Assembly: GCF_000189415.1 (NCBI RefSeq)
Contig: NC_015144.1
Span: forward strand, 1,474,001 to 1,538,000
Reading direction: 5' to 3'
Origin: Weeksella virosa DSM 16922
GTDB lineage: Bacteria; Bacteroidota; Bacteroidia; Flavobacteriales; Weeksellaceae
DNA: 64,000 bases
The notes under the pieces are model-generated. The model saw only the letters and a list, made by a program, of their open reading frames with translations, was not told the origin of the DNA and searched no databases. Positions 7,612 to 17,004 of this stretch are shown here, in pieces (position 1 is the first letter of the stretch; each line of letters opens with the position of its first letter). A program made the translations under genes and the position numbers.

Positions 7612-10233
7612 TTATACCTGTGTCGATATAACTTTCTTTCGGTCGTAAAGTTTCTTCAAACCAAAACCACTTGCTGCCAAAAAGATAACCCAAGCAATCA
7701 TAGAAACAGTAGTGCCTAAGGAAATAACTTTAGGTTCGAAAATAAATTCTATCGTATGTTGTCCTGCTTCTAAAGGTAACGCACGTAAAAAATAATTTGC
7801 TTTATGAATTTCGACTTCTTTTCCATCTACTAGAGCTTTCCATCCATGTGGATAATATATCTCAGAAAACACTGCCAATTGTGGTGTCTTGGTCGTTGCC
7901 TCATATGTTAATTTTACCGGATTATAATGTGTAAGTTTTATGTGGGCAGTGGTATCTGCAGTAAAATCGGGTAAAGTAGCATTTGATTTATCTTTGTTGA
8001 GAATCGTCGTTGTTTTTGGGTCTGTATGCTGAATTGCTAAAATTTCTTCGTTGGCATTATTTACCCACTTTATGTTAGCTGTAAACCAAGCATTACCCAA
8101 AGCTTGTGGATTCTGATTGATTTCGTGTTGTTGTACGTTCCCGAAAATAAGATATTTTGTGTTCAACATATTGAAAACATTCACCTTTCCTGCATTATCA
8201 GTAATTCCGTAGGCTTTCATTTTTTCAGGATCCGATGACAAATATATGTCGATAATATCTTGATAACGACCTAATTTCGCAGCATGGTAACCGCCAATGG
8301 AATTGGTAAAATAAGATGTTGTCGCTTCATTAAAGGTTCCTAAAGTCTCATTATAAACTCGGTAATGCGTTTTATCTTTTTCAGACAATTGCTTCAAAGT
8401 ATTATTAATAGGCACCTGATAAGCAATTCGCATCACATTATTGTTGAGATTTGCTTCGGACTCTAGTCGTGGTGACATTTCGGTAGGAAAAGGATTTTCT
8501 ACAAATTGTTTAGATATGAAGTTATCTTCGTTCAAATATCGCTTGTTTACCAAAAGTCCATCTATCAAAGCCAGAAATGAAATGGCCAAAATTGCAATCG
8601 TTTTGTTTTTTAGTAGTTGATATTGATATGCAAAAAGTACCAGAAGTGTAGCCATTACAAAGAGCAGGGTTCTCAATGTATCAGCTTTGAAAAGTGCTAC
8701 ACGATCTTTTATCAACGCAGTTTTCAGCTCATTCAGATGGTTATTCCAGAAGCCTAAAGCTTGTGGATTATATTGCTGTACAATCCCAATAAATTGTTGA
8801 TGAATTGATTCATCAAAACTACTTGTAAACGAGAAAATTGTTGGACCAATTGCATACAAAATCAATAAAAAAAGTACAACGCTCCCGCCAACTATCTGTA
8901 ATATTTTGGTTTGATTATTTCCTGTTTCTTGAAAAAAGATGTAAACAGAAATCATTGCTAACAGAGGCATGGTAAATTCTGCCATAACAAGAATAGAAGA
9001 TACCGCCCTGAATTTATCGTACATCGGGAAATAATCGATAAACAAATCGGTGAGAAAAGCAAAGTTTTTACCCCAAGCTAAAACTATACTCAGTAGTGTG
9101 GCAGAAAGAAGCCACCATTTGTATTTTGCCCATTTTCCTCTGACCAAAAACAAACCTAAAACAAATAAAAATACAACAACTGCTCCCTGATAAGCGGGAC
9201 CAGAAGTGCCAGGCTGTTCGCCCCAATACGTACTGCGAGATTGATTCGCCAACATCTGAAAAGCTTGTTGATTGAATTCGTCTTCGCCAATAGAATAGTG
9301 CATATTCTGAAGGGTCTGAAGATAATTTTTCAATTGTTCTTCTCCGCCCGATGATGCTCCTCCATAGAAATTCGGAATAAATAGATTAAGAGTTTCTAAT
9401 TTACCATAACTCCACTGTGTTATATAGTCTTTTTCTAGACCTCCTTCGTTTTTGCGCAATAGCGTCATATCCGATTTACCTCTTGTGGTTTCTTTAGAAT
9501 ACTCGTACGTAGAAAGTAAACGCGGAGCATTGATGCCTAGAGCTAGAACAGTAGCTGCAACAACAAGAGCTGAAGATTTAAGAAAATGAGGAATTTCTTT
9601 TTTTTGATAACTGTCAACCGCTTGGATGATGACAAAAATCAACATGACCAAAAACAAATAAAAAGTCATTTGTATATGATTGGCTTGTAATTCTAACGCC
9701 ATAAATAAGGTGGTGAGTAGAAAGCCAGCAATATGTTTTTTTCGATACACCAATAATATACCGGCGACCAAGGGTGCAAAATATGCAATTGTATGCACTT
9801 TTGCATTGTGCCCTGCTGCAATAATGATAAAATAATAGGCACCAACAGCAAAGAAAATTGAGCCAGCTAAAGCATACTTCCAGTTTCGGAGAAGGGTAAC
9901 TCCTAAGATGAAAAAACCGGTGAAAAGCAAGAAAATATAATCAGCAGGTCGTGGTAAAAATCGAATTATTCGATCGATGGCTTTGATAACATCACCCTCG
10001 AAATAGGAACCAGTCTGATAGGTTGGCATCCCTCCAAACATTGCATCCGACCAATAAATTGGCTCGCCTGTTTTGGCTTGATATTCCAGCATCTCATTCG
10101 CGCTACCTAAATAATTGATAATATCGGGTTGTACCAATGCTTTGCCCGAAAATACAGGCGCACAGTAAATTACTGCTACCAAGGCAAAGAATACCAAGGT
10201 AAATATCGAAAATAAAAGATTGTTATTTTTCAT
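7612..10233 (-). CDS. YfhO-like large membrane protein (GT-C-like fold)
   Basis: The 873-residue protein has a first transmembrane helix at residues 5-27, then many helices up to about residue 580. A long soluble domain follows (about 600-835) and a final helix near 845-863. The layout and the VYCAPVFSGKALVQPD-like N-terminus match the bacterial YfhO family, GT-C-like proteins linked to glycosylation of envelope polymers. The following gene is a cytosolic glycosyltransferase, which fits a role in surface glycan synthesis. The 3' end of the small DUF4834-like gene overlaps its start by 11 bases. The family assignment is good; the substrate is unknown. Confidence 0.82.
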   Translation of the reverse strand: MKNNNLLFSIFTLVFFALVAVIYCAPVFSGKALVQPDIINYLGSANEMLEYQAKTGEPIYWSDAMFGGMPTYQTGSYFEGDVIKAIDRIIRFLPRPADYIFLLFTGFFILGVTLLRNWKYALAGSIFFAVGAYYFIIIAAGHNAKVHTIAYFAPLVAGILLVYRKKHIAGFLLTTLFMALELQANHIQMTFYLFLVMLIFVIIQAVDSYQKKEIPHFLKSSALVVAATVLALGINAPRLLSTYEYSKETTRGKSDMTLLRKNEGGLEKDYITQWSYGKLETLNLFIPNFYGGASSGGEEQLKNYLQTLQNMHYSIGEDEFNQQAFQMLANQSRSTYWGEQPGTSGPAYQGAVVVFLFVLGLFLVRGKWAKYKWWLLSATLLSIVLAWGKNFAFLTDLFIDYFPMYDKFRAVSSILVMAEFTMPLLAMISVYIFFQETGNNQTKILQIVGGSVVLFLLILYAIGPTIFSFTSSFDESIHQQFIGIVQQYNPQALGFWNNHLNELKTALIKDRVALFKADTLRTLLFVMATLLVLFAYQYQLLKNKTIAILAISFLALIDGLLVNKRYLNEDNFISKQFVENPFPTEMSPRLESEANLNNNVMRIAYQVPINNTLKQLSEKDKTHYRVYNETLGTFNEATTSYFTNSIGGYHAAKLGRYQDIIDIYLSSDPEKMKAYGITDNAGKVNVFNMLNTKYLIFGNVQQHEINQNPQALGNAWFTANIKWVNNANEEILAIQHTDPKTTTILNKDKSNATLPDFTADTTAHIKLTHYNPVKLTYEATTKTPQLAVFSEIYYPHGWKALVDGKEVEIHKANYFLRALPLEAGQHTIEFIFEPKVISLGTTVSMIAWVIFLAASGFGLKKLYDRKKVISTQV

Positions 10234-10453
10234 CCTTATCGTCTATAATTTCGTAATCTATAGTTTCTGCTTCAATATTGAATTTTGGCTTGTCGGAAAC
10301 TGGTTTTTGGGGTTGATTTGATGATTTATTGATATGGTTTTGTTGCCTCAAAGCATCTTTGAAAACTTTTCTTGCTACAAAAAATGTTCTGATAATCCGT
10401 AGAAAAAATAAGCCAATAATAACAAGTAATATGGCGACAAGAATGTATTTCAT
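10223..10453 (-). CDS. DUF4834-like small membrane protein
   Basis: This 76-residue protein has one N-terminal transmembrane helix (MKYILVAILLVIIGLFFLRI), a basic patch (FFVARKVFKDAL), and a polar tail ending in an acidic stretch (TIDYEIIDDKDEK). Size, helix and tail match DUF4834, a small family found next to YfhO-like genes in Flavobacteriia. Its last bases overlap the start of the YfhO-like gene and its start lies 4 bases after the lipoprotein gene, so it is part of the same operon. Function is unknown; an accessory role for its large neighbour is an inference. Confidence 0.75.
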   Translation of the reverse strand: MKYILVAILLVIIGLFFLRIIRTFFVARKVFKDALRQQNHINKSSNQPQKPVSDKPKFNIEAETIDYEIIDDKDEK

Positions 10454-10457
10454 AGCA

Positions 10458-11570
10458 TTAGTTTACAAGGGTTTGTACAGTTGTATTTTCGGTGCGTGTT
10501 TGTTTTTGCCCCTGACTTTCTATGGTTTCTTTCACCGTTTTTTTCTGGGTTATATCCACTTTTTTGATCCAACCAGAAGAAGTATCCAAGTAAATATTAC
10601 CCGAAATGGTAGATTGATCATTCATAGACAAGTTTACCGTTTGTTCTTTTTTGTCGGGCGTTGGCATTTTCTGGGCTTCGCTTCCGCTAACTTTTTGGGT
10701 TCCTTTTATCGAAATTTTTGTAGCAGCTTCGTCTATACTTTCCAATGTTCTGGTTATTTTAGAGGTTCCTTTTAGAGGTCCTTCGTTTACCTTATTTTCA
10801 TCCGACCAACTCTCTTTTATTTTTAGTTTTTTGTCTGGATAAATGTTCATCGTTTCTTGGAATTGCATTTTTATCGCTTCTTCGCTCAGAGATACTTTTA
10901 GCATTTCACTCAAAGCTTTTTGTTCTTCGGCAGAAAGAGAACTCTTCATCGATGACTCTATCCCAGAACGGATTGTCCCCAAACCATCTACAGAAATTAC
11001 CTGACCACGATCATTCATTTTCATGGTATAACTTTTCCCGATAATTGATTTGTACACTTGCCAAGACATAGCAGTCATTTGATCGCTCGGTTTGTTTTTG
11101 CTGGTGTCGAAAGAAAATACTTTTCCAGTAGGATCGGTTAATTTCTCAGAATATTGACGGAAAGTAACTTTCAACGTATAGGTGCCGTTCTGATAATCTT
11201 GTACCGTATAGTCGATTTTTTTTCTGCTTTCGTTCGATAGTTTTAGACTCTGTGTTCCGTCGCTTACATTTCTTGTGGTAAGAACTGTGAGGTTTATCGG
11301 ATAGGTTTTTCCTTTTTCTAGGTTGTATTTAAAATCGTAACGATCATCTTCATTCTTTATGAGCGCAACACTCTCTACCGAATTCTCTTCACTAGTTACT
11401 GCCAAACTATCTTCTGTAGGTTTTGGGATTGTGTCTCCTTGTTCTGTTACCACCAATTCGTTTCCATTTGCATCTTTTCCTACAACTTTTAGGTCGTCTT
11501 TGTTCGAATCTTTTTTACAAGAAAAAAAGCTTAGTCCTAAAATTGCTGTTGTGATGAAGAATTTTTTCAT
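10458..11570 (-). CDS. Lipoprotein, DUF6263-like
   Basis: The chosen start gives 370 residues and an N-terminal lipoprotein signal, MKKFFITTAILGLSFFSC, with lipidation expected at Cys18. An upstream in-frame ATG at 11612 would add 14 residues in front of the signal and is rejected. After an Asp/Lys-rich linker, the folded part begins near residue 80 with YDFKYNLEKGKTYPINLTV, typical of the DUF6263 group. It is largely beta-structured and conserved only in Bacteroidota. It is the first gene of the operon leading to the glycosyltransferase. Lys-Lys-Asp after the lipidated Cys might favour surface display, but this is uncertain. Confidence 0.75.
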   Translation of the reverse strand: MKKFFITTAILGLSFFSCKKDSNKDDLKVVGKDANGNELVVTEQGDTIPKPTEDSLAVTSEENSVESVALIKNEDDRYDFKYNLEKGKTYPINLTVLTTRNVSDGTQSLKLSNESRKKIDYTVQDYQNGTYTLKVTFRQYSEKLTDPTGKVFSFDTSKNKPSDQMTAMSWQVYKSIIGKSYTMKMNDRGQVISVDGLGTIRSGIESSMKSSLSAEEQKALSEMLKVSLSEEAIKMQFQETMNIYPDKKLKIKESWSDENKVNEGPLKGTSKITRTLESIDEAATKISIKGTQKVSGSEAQKMPTPDKKEQTVNLSMNDQSTISGNIYLDTSSGWIKKVDITQKKTVKETIESQGQKQTRTENTTVQTLVN

Positions 11571-11599
11571 AAAATTTTTATTGATTGCTATTTTATCGT

Positions 11600-11607
11600 C
11601 AAAAGTA
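11600..11607 (-). promoter_or_regulatory. Bacteroidota -7 element for the envelope operon
   Basis: On the minus strand the octamer is TACTTTTG, matching the TAnnTTTG consensus of the Bacteroidota housekeeping sigma factor. It lies 30 bases before the chosen lipoprotein start at 11570, which supports that start. A TTG -33 box at the right spacing is not evident. Confidence 0.5.
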
Positions 11608-11959
11608 ATCAAATAATATGGGAAACGGAGAAGATTTCTGTAGGATAAAGCTCAGAACTATGATAAAATTTGTTAAAATAAATGGTTGGGTTTGATGTGA
11701 TAAAACGAAAAAATTTCACTGTAAAATATTGACTGGATAATTTCTTTTATTTGAGGCTTTTGGGCAGTGCAATTCTACAAAATCAAGATTAAGTCATCAG
11801 AGAGGGAATTTAATTATAAAAAAATATTTTATATAGTTGGATTGAACTGAAGATAACAAAGTTTATGTAGATTTATCAATTTTTTATCGATAGCTAATCT
11901 TTTTTATTAAATAATACAAATATCTTTCCACTGTATGTGGATTGTGTGTATAAAAACAA

Positions 11960-11967
11960 TATATTCG
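11960..11967 (+). promoter_or_regulatory. Possible -7 element for the T9SS-cargo gene
   Basis: TATATTCG resembles TAnnTTTG with one mismatch and is followed by CAAAA. It lies 16 bases before the ATG at 11983. A TTG at 11942-11944 is closer than the usual spacing, so support is moderate to weak. Confidence 0.35.
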
Positions 11968-11982
11968 CAAAAAAATAATAAT

Positions 11983-12948
11983 ATGAAAAGATTTTATTTA
12001 TTGAAGTTGATATGCTTTGTACTCGTTGTTACATCGACTATCAGTTATGCTCAAATCATACCAATTGGGGTAGAAAATTTGAAACCACGTTTTACCAATA
12101 CATCAGGGCTATTTACACAAGAAGTGAATCCTGAATACGGAATAGGCTCTTCGGTTGCACAAGACGGAACTGGTTACTATGCTTCCGATGATTTTCTACT
12201 TCCACAGACAGCAAAGATCAGTAGTATGGAGTTTGTAGGTTATCAGATGCGAGATAATCTAGAAAATCTATACAACGGTGCTGTTTTGTATATCTATGAG
12301 GATGATAATGGGAAACCTGCAGGAATTCCTGGTAAGACGGGAACACCTGTATATACATTGGATCTTGCTAAAGATGATCCTAATCTTACATTTACCAAAG
12401 TAGAGTCACTGGTCTATAGTTTCTTGGTTCAAACGCCAGATTTCACGGCACAAGCTAATAAAAAATATTGGGTAGTGTTTGCTCCTAAAGTAAATTTCAG
12501 TGTAAAGTTTGACTATTGGGAAATGTGGAACTGGTTTAATAGTATCAATTTCAGTGGTAGTGATGCTATGAACATAGATCCTGATAATTTTTTTGGTGCA
12601 GGATTAACGTACTGGTTGTCTATAACAGAAATGACCGGTGGTGAATTTGGTGACGCACTAAAAGGAATGGCAATGAACCTGAATGGCGAATCTTTGGCAA
12701 CCAATGAAATATCGATGAATAATGATGGTGTTGTCTATCCGAACCCTGCGGTTGATAACATAAACATTAGAATTGGTAAACAAAACTCTGTAAATAAGCT
12801 TGAGATTTTTGATACCAATGGGCGTCTTGTGAAGACGGTAGAAAACTCTACTAGTGCAGATGTCTCGAATTTAGTTCCTGGGGTGTATACTGTTACGATT
12901 ACTTTTGGTGACGGAAATCGTGTTACCAAAAAACTGATCAAAAAGTAA
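11983..12948 (+). CDS. Secreted protein with type IX secretion C-terminal sorting domain
   Basis: The 321-residue protein begins with a clear Sec signal peptide (MKRFYLLKLICFVLVVTSTISYA). The middle part, about residues 30-235, is rich in Asp, Tyr and Trp and looks like a beta-sandwich; I do not recognise its family. The C-terminus from about residue 250 is a type A T9SS sorting domain: VVYPNPAVDNINI, then LEIFDTNGRLVKTV, then LVPGVYTVTI, ending in TKKLIKK. Such domains send the protein across the outer membrane and are often removed or anchored. An in-frame ATG at 11935 would add 16 residues and is rejected because it precedes the signal. Confidence 0.85.
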   Translation: MKRFYLLKLICFVLVVTSTISYAQIIPIGVENLKPRFTNTSGLFTQEVNPEYGIGSSVAQDGTGYYASDDFLLPQTAKISSMEFVGYQMRDNLENLYNGAVLYIYEDDNGKPAGIPGKTGTPVYTLDLAKDDPNLTFTKVESLVYSFLVQTPDFTAQANKKYWVVFAPKVNFSVKFDYWEMWNWFNSINFSGSDAMNIDPDNFFGAGLTYWLSITEMTGGEFGDALKGMAMNLNGESLATNEISMNNDGVVYPNPAVDNINIRIGKQNSVNKLEIFDTNGRLVKTVENSTSADVSNLVPGVYTVTITFGDGNRVTKKLIKK

Positions 12949-13078
12949 TCATTATAGCTAATAGATTAGATGAAAATATTGTTGAAAACCGAAGCGTTGA
13001 ACATGCTATAAGCTAAAAAAAGAATCCTAAATTTTCTAAACCATTTATGGATAATAAATTGCTCTATAATTCATAAGA

Positions 13079-13124
13079 AAACAAACAATCAGTGCATTTA
13101 GTTTATGGCACTGATTGTTTGTTT
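13079..13124. terminator. Bidirectional terminator with a perfect 17-base stem
   Basis: The arms 13079-13095 and 13108-13124 (AAACAAACAATCAGTGC and its exact complement) enclose a 12-base loop. The hairpin lies between the convergent ends of the T9SS-cargo gene and the secreted gene at 13135. Interrupted A/T-runs on both sides fit a two-way terminator. Confidence 0.75.
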
Positions 13125-13134
13125 ATATATTACG

Positions 13135-13875
13135 TTAATTTCCTTGCCCAATTACAAGTTTTTCAACAGCCATACAAATTCTTATTTGAAAATTGCCTGG
13201 TGAAGCTTGGCTTCTGAACATATAACCATTAAAACGAAATGTGTCGCCGTTATCTATTATTAGAAGTTCTTGAAATACTTTATATCCAAGTGGGGTTTCA
13301 TTAAAATTTCTTGTAAATCTACTCCATCTATTTGCAGGTGTGCCCATATTGTCTTGTTCTCCATTGTCATCATGTGGGGCTCCTGCGATCGACCAAGAGT
13401 TGTACCGATAGGGTGTTGAAATTTTTTTGAATCGAAAATAATTTCCTTCAGAAGAAGACCATGCTGCATAACTAGATCGCCACCAACTAAATTCATAATC
13501 CCCTAATTTTAGCCTCACTCCACCATCCGCTTGTCTTAAGTCTACAATCTCTTGTGGAGTAAATGATTTACTACACATAGATACCGATCTCACATTGAGG
13601 TCCTCACCATCATTGTCTACTGGATCGACGTCCTCCATATAGCCCAATACACCGTTGTCGTCTGCCACAACGGTACGAGTTGCCGTAAACTTGGTCTTTT
13701 TTGTTGAGTCTCCGTTATAAATAGCGTTTTCTTGTTGGTTTTTGGGTAATTCCTGAATTCTTATAGTACCTTTTACATCAAGAGTTTCAGTAGGTTTTTC
13801 TGTGTTAACCCCAACCTGAGAGTAGGCATTTAGTGATAAAGTTATCATGCCAAGCGATAGAATTCTTCGAGTCAT
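13135..13875 (-). CDS. Secreted protein of unknown function (Bacteroidota-type N-terminus)
   Basis: The 246-residue protein has a signal peptide (MTRRILSLGMITLSLNAYSQ) followed by VGVNTEKPTETLDVKGTIRI. That opening is very common in secreted Bacteroidota proteins and resembles the head of phage-tail-like collar repeats. Residues 100-246 form a compact, Trp/Arg/Phe-rich domain with a few cysteines that I cannot assign. No sorting domain or lipobox is present, so it may remain periplasmic or use another exit. It shares a terminator with the convergent T9SS cargo gene. It appears to be transcribed alone. Confidence 0.72.
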   Translation of the reverse strand: MTRRILSLGMITLSLNAYSQVGVNTEKPTETLDVKGTIRIQELPKNQQENAIYNGDSTKKTKFTATRTVVADDNGVLGYMEDVDPVDNDGEDLNVRSVSMCSKSFTPQEIVDLRQADGGVRLKLGDYEFSWWRSSYAAWSSSEGNYFRFKKISTPYRYNSWSIAGAPHDDNGEQDNMGTPANRWSRFTRNFNETPLGYKVFQELLIIDNGDTFRFNGYMFRSQASPGNFQIRICMAVEKLVIGQGN

Positions 13876-14093
13876 AATAATTATTTTTATATAGTGGTTT
13901 ATCAGTTGTATTGCACATAAAATTCTTTTAAAAGATTGTTTTAGAGCAAATTATGTGGCAATATAATTATATTTAAATATAAAACAAAAAAAATAAGTAA
14001 TTTTTTTTTAGATTATTTAGTAAAAACTAGATGTATTAATAGGTTTCGCATAAGTAGAAAACGAATAAGAAAAACCAGAAAAGTTTATATATG

Positions 14094-14128
14094 AAAAAAA
14101 CCGCTGTAAATGTTTACAGCGGTTTTTT
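14094..14128 (-). terminator. Intrinsic terminator after dnaK
   Basis: CCGCTGTAA (14101-14109) pairs with TTACAGCGG (14114-14122) around a short loop, with seven A's on the left and six T's on the right. Read on the minus strand it ends in a T-run 29 bases past the dnaK stop. Confidence 0.85.
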
Positions 14129-14156
14129 AATTATTGTTGTGTGATTTAGTTACTAA

Positions 14157-16061
14157 TTATTTCACTTCTTCAAACTCAACATCTTGTACGTCATCATCGG
14201 TGTTGTTCCCTTGTTCAGGATTTGGTGTTCCGGCTTGTCCGCTCGCACCTTGTCCCTCGTTCATGGCAGCGTACATTTCTTGTGAAGCTTCGTTCCAAGC
14301 ACTATTTAGTTTCTCCATAGAAGCATCAATGGCTGCGATGTCTTGATTTGAGTGTGCAGACTTCACTTCGGCTAAAGCATCTTCGATTGGCTGTTTTTTG
14401 TCTGCAGGTAATTTGTCACCGTATTCTTTCAACTGTTTTTCAGTTTGGAAAATAAGGGCATCAGCTGCATTTATTTTTTCAACTTTTTCTTTGGCTTCAG
14501 CATCTTTGGCAGCATTTTCTTGCGCTTCTTTTTTCATGCGTTCGATGTCTGCCTCGCTAAGCCCAGAAGACGCTTCGATTTTGATGGTTTGCTCTTTTCC
14601 TGTTCCTTTGTCTTTCGCAGAAACATTCAAGATACCATTCGCATCAATATCAAAAGTAACTTCTATCTGTGGTACACCGCGTGGAGCAGGTGGAATGTCT
14701 GTTAAATCGAAACGACCAATTTCTTTGTTATCGTTAAACATAGGACGCTCACCTTGCCCAACTCGTAAGGTAACAGCTGGTTGATTGTCTGCTGCTGTTG
14801 AGAACGTTTCTGATTTTTTGGTTGGGATAGTTGTATTGGCTTCGATTAGTTTTGTAAATACACCACCCAAAGTTTCGATACCCAAAGAAAGTGGAGTTAC
14901 GTCTAATAAAAGTACATCTTTTACATCACCAGTTAATACACCTCCCTGGATGGCAGCACCAATAGCAACTACTTCGTCTGGGTTAACTCCTTTTGAAGGT
15001 TTTTTACCAAAGAACTTTTCTACTTCTTCCTGGATTTTTGGGATACGAGTAGAACCTCCTACCAAGATAACTTCGTCGATGTCTGAGGTTGATAAACCTG
15101 CATCATCCAATGCTTTTTTACAAGGGTCCATAGATCGACGAACTAAATCGTCTGTTAATTGTTCGAATTTTGCACGAGTCAATGTTTGTACCAAGTGTTT
15201 TGGCCCTGTCTCATTAGCGGTGATATATGGTAAATTGATCTCTGTTTGAGCAGAAGACGATAACTCTATTTTTGCTTTCTCTGCTGCTTCACGTAGTCGT
15301 TGCAGTGCCATTGCATCTTTCATTAGGTCTACGCCTTCAGCATTTTTGAATTCTGAGGCTAGCCAGTTGATAATTGCATCGTCAAAATCGTCTCCACCCA
15401 AGTGAGTATCACCATTGGTAGATAATACCTCGAAGACTCCATCGCCCAACTCTAGGATAGAGATATCAAAAGTACCACCACCTAAGTCGTAAACAGCAAT
15501 TTTTTTGTCGCTGTGTGCTTTATCCAAACCATAGGCCAATGCAGCAGCAGTTGGTTCGTTGATGATACGTTCCACTTTTAGGCCTGCAATTTCTCCTGCT
15601 TCTTTGGTTGCCTGACGCTGTGCATCGTTAAAGTAAGCGGGTACAGTAATTACCGCACGAGTTACTTCTTGCCCAAGATAATCCTCGGCAGTTTTTTTCA
15701 TTTTCTGAAGGATCATTGCCGATATCTCTTGTGGAGTATAATTACGCCCGTCGATATCTACGACAGGTGTGTCGTTGTTTCCTTTCACAACTTTGTACGG
15801 TACACGATCAATTTCCGATTGGTCGTTTACGAATTTTGTTCCCATAAATCGTTTGATAGAATAGATGGTATTGTGTGGGTTGGTTACAGCCTGACGTTTT
15901 GCTGCATCACCAACTTTTATTTCACCACCTTCTACAAAAGCTACAATCGATGGGGTTGTTCTTTTTCCTTCTGCATTTGGGATAACTGTAGGATCAGACC
16001 CTTCCATTACAGAAACACATGAATTGGTTGTTCCTAAATCAATTCCTATAATTTTGCTCAT
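14157..16061 (-). CDS. dnaK: Chaperone protein DnaK (Hsp70)
   Basis: The 634-residue Hsp70 has an N-terminal ATPase domain ([18 protein letters not shown] at residues 4-21; later [10 protein letters not shown] and [13 protein letters not shown]). The conserved linker and substrate-binding start, [19 protein letters not shown], comes near residue 390. The tail ends in an acidic EEVK-type motif ([11 protein letters not shown]). It folds nascent and stress-damaged proteins with DnaJ and GrpE, neither of which is next to it. It is monocistronic, with a terminator after it and about 300 bases of AT-rich DNA before it. No CIRCE-type operator is visible upstream. Length is normal. Confidence 0.98.
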   Translation of the reverse strand: MSKIIGIDLGTTNSCVSVMEGSDPTVIPNAEGKRTTPSIVAFVEGGEIKVGDAAKRQAVTNPHNTIYSIKRFMGTKFVNDQSEIDRVPYKVVKGNNDTPVVDIDGRNYTPQEISAMILQKMKKTAEDYLGQEVTRAVITVPAYFNDAQRQATKEAGEIAGLKVERIINEPTAAALAYGLDKAHSDKKIAVYDLGGGTFDISILELGDGVFEVLSTNGDTHLGGDDFDDAIINWLASEFKNAEGVDLMKDAMALQRLREAAEKAKIELSSSAQTEINLPYITANETGPKHLVQTLTRAKFEQLTDDLVRRSMDPCKKALDDAGLSTSDIDEVILVGGSTRIPKIQEEVEKFFGKKPSKGVNPDEVVAIGAAIQGGVLTGDVKDVLLLDVTPLSLGIETLGGVFTKLIEANTTIPTKKSETFSTAADNQPAVTLRVGQGERPMFNDNKEIGRFDLTDIPPAPRGVPQIEVTFDIDANGILNVSAKDKGTGKEQTIKIEASSGLSEADIERMKKEAQENAAKDAEAKEKVEKINAADALIFQTEKQLKEYGDKLPADKKQPIEDALAEVKSAHSNQDIAAIDASMEKLNSAWNEASQEMYAAMNEGQGASGQAGTPNPEQGNNTDDDVQDVEFEEVK

Positions 16062-16359
16062 ATCGTTTTTTTTTATGGTTAATACTTGAATAATGCTGTA
16101 AAATTGTTTTTTCAGTCTTATTTAGTCAATCTTTATGCCAACGCAATTATTACAATATTATCTTATTGATAAACTGACAAAGTGTCATTTTTTTTAACTA
16201 TTGAGTAAATATAAGTCTCCAGAATCGTCTAATTGTCAAGTTTTACTTTTTGCATAAATAATATTGGCGCAGATTGGTATTGTTGATAACATTTTCTCTA
16301 ATTTGTTTGTTGTAGATAAATACTAAGTCTGAAAAGTAAGTGTAAGAATTGATGAAGAA
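16062..16359. other. Upstream region of dnaK
   Basis: About 298 AT-rich bases lie between dnaK and the broken HExxH gene. I find no CIRCE inverted repeat, no convincing TAnnTTTG element and no coding frame. The dnaK promoter is presumably here but cannot be placed from sequence alone. Confidence 0.4.
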
Positions 16360-16913
16360 TTATAAGTTATTATTTTCTGTTTTGTGGATTTTTTCTTCAG
16401 ACTCTAGTTGCTTTAGTACGATTTCTAAAACATTTTTCTGAGATAAATATTTATCCTGCAAACTACTTTCTTCGCCCATTTGCTGATAATATTTCAGTGC
16501 TTTTTTGGCAAACTGTATTTGTAGGTTATTCGATAAGGTCGGGAGCTGCGGAAAACGTTGGTGAAAAATCATTTCAGTATATGCTTGCCATTCTCGTTCA
16601 CTTCGTTCTTCGATTGGCTCTTTTCCACTTCTTTGATACAAATGCAGAATTTCGTGCATCAATAAATTGGCAACAAGCCGATAATCAAAATACAAAATGT
16701 TGTTCGGTATACGAATCGTAAAACCTTTTTCCTTAGAACCTTCAGCAGTTAAGAGAATAGAATTATTGCTTATTTCATCCCGAAAAGTAATATCTCCTTT
16801 AGTAACGGATGCTGTAAATCATAGTGTTTCATCAAAAAATAAACACCTTCTTTGGTTTTTTGCTCTTTTCTATATTGCGCTAATTGCTCAACAATCTCCG
16901 AATAGTTTTTCAT
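16360..16913 (-). pseudogene. Conserved HExxH flavobacterial gene with a one-base frameshift
   Basis: From ATG at 16913 the frame reads MKNYSEIVEQLAQYRKEQ through KHYDLQHPLLK, then runs into a stop about 12 codons later. The rest continues in another frame from about 16797: GDITFRDEISNNSILLTAEG, then IPNNILYFDYRLVANLL, then MHEILHLYQRSGKEP, and ends KTENNNL. Restoring one base in the AAA at 16798-16800 would give a single protein of about 180 residues. It has a metalloprotease-like HEILH motif and resembles a small conserved protein of Flavobacteriia. The function of that family is unknown to me. The break may be a real inactivation, a sequencing error, or recoding. The gene is divergent from the M1 peptidase. 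Confidence 0.75.
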
Positions 16914-17004
16914 GTCCAATTTCAAAAAAAAGTCTGTCAAAACTTTTCAATAGTTTGATAAGCTTCGATACTTTGGTTATTTTTATCGTTTTAAATATAC
17001 TAAT

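Larger units (their letters stand above)
11571..11982. other. Intergenic region between divergent genes
   Basis: This is 412 bases of AT-rich DNA between the divergent lipoprotein operon and the T9SS-cargo gene. It holds a minus-strand -7 element at 11600-11607 and a weaker plus-strand one at 11960-11967. I see no open frame with coding character, no RNA gene and no clear hairpin in the rest. Confidence 0.6.

Noticed and set aside
14785-15249. Open frame of 154 codons on the plus strand inside dnaK
   Set aside because: It is antisense to a well-conserved gene and has no family resemblance, signal or promoter. It is a codon-usage shadow.
16062-16359. CIRCE-type heat-shock operator before dnaK
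   Set aside because: No inverted repeat of the CIRCE kind was found in the upstream region.
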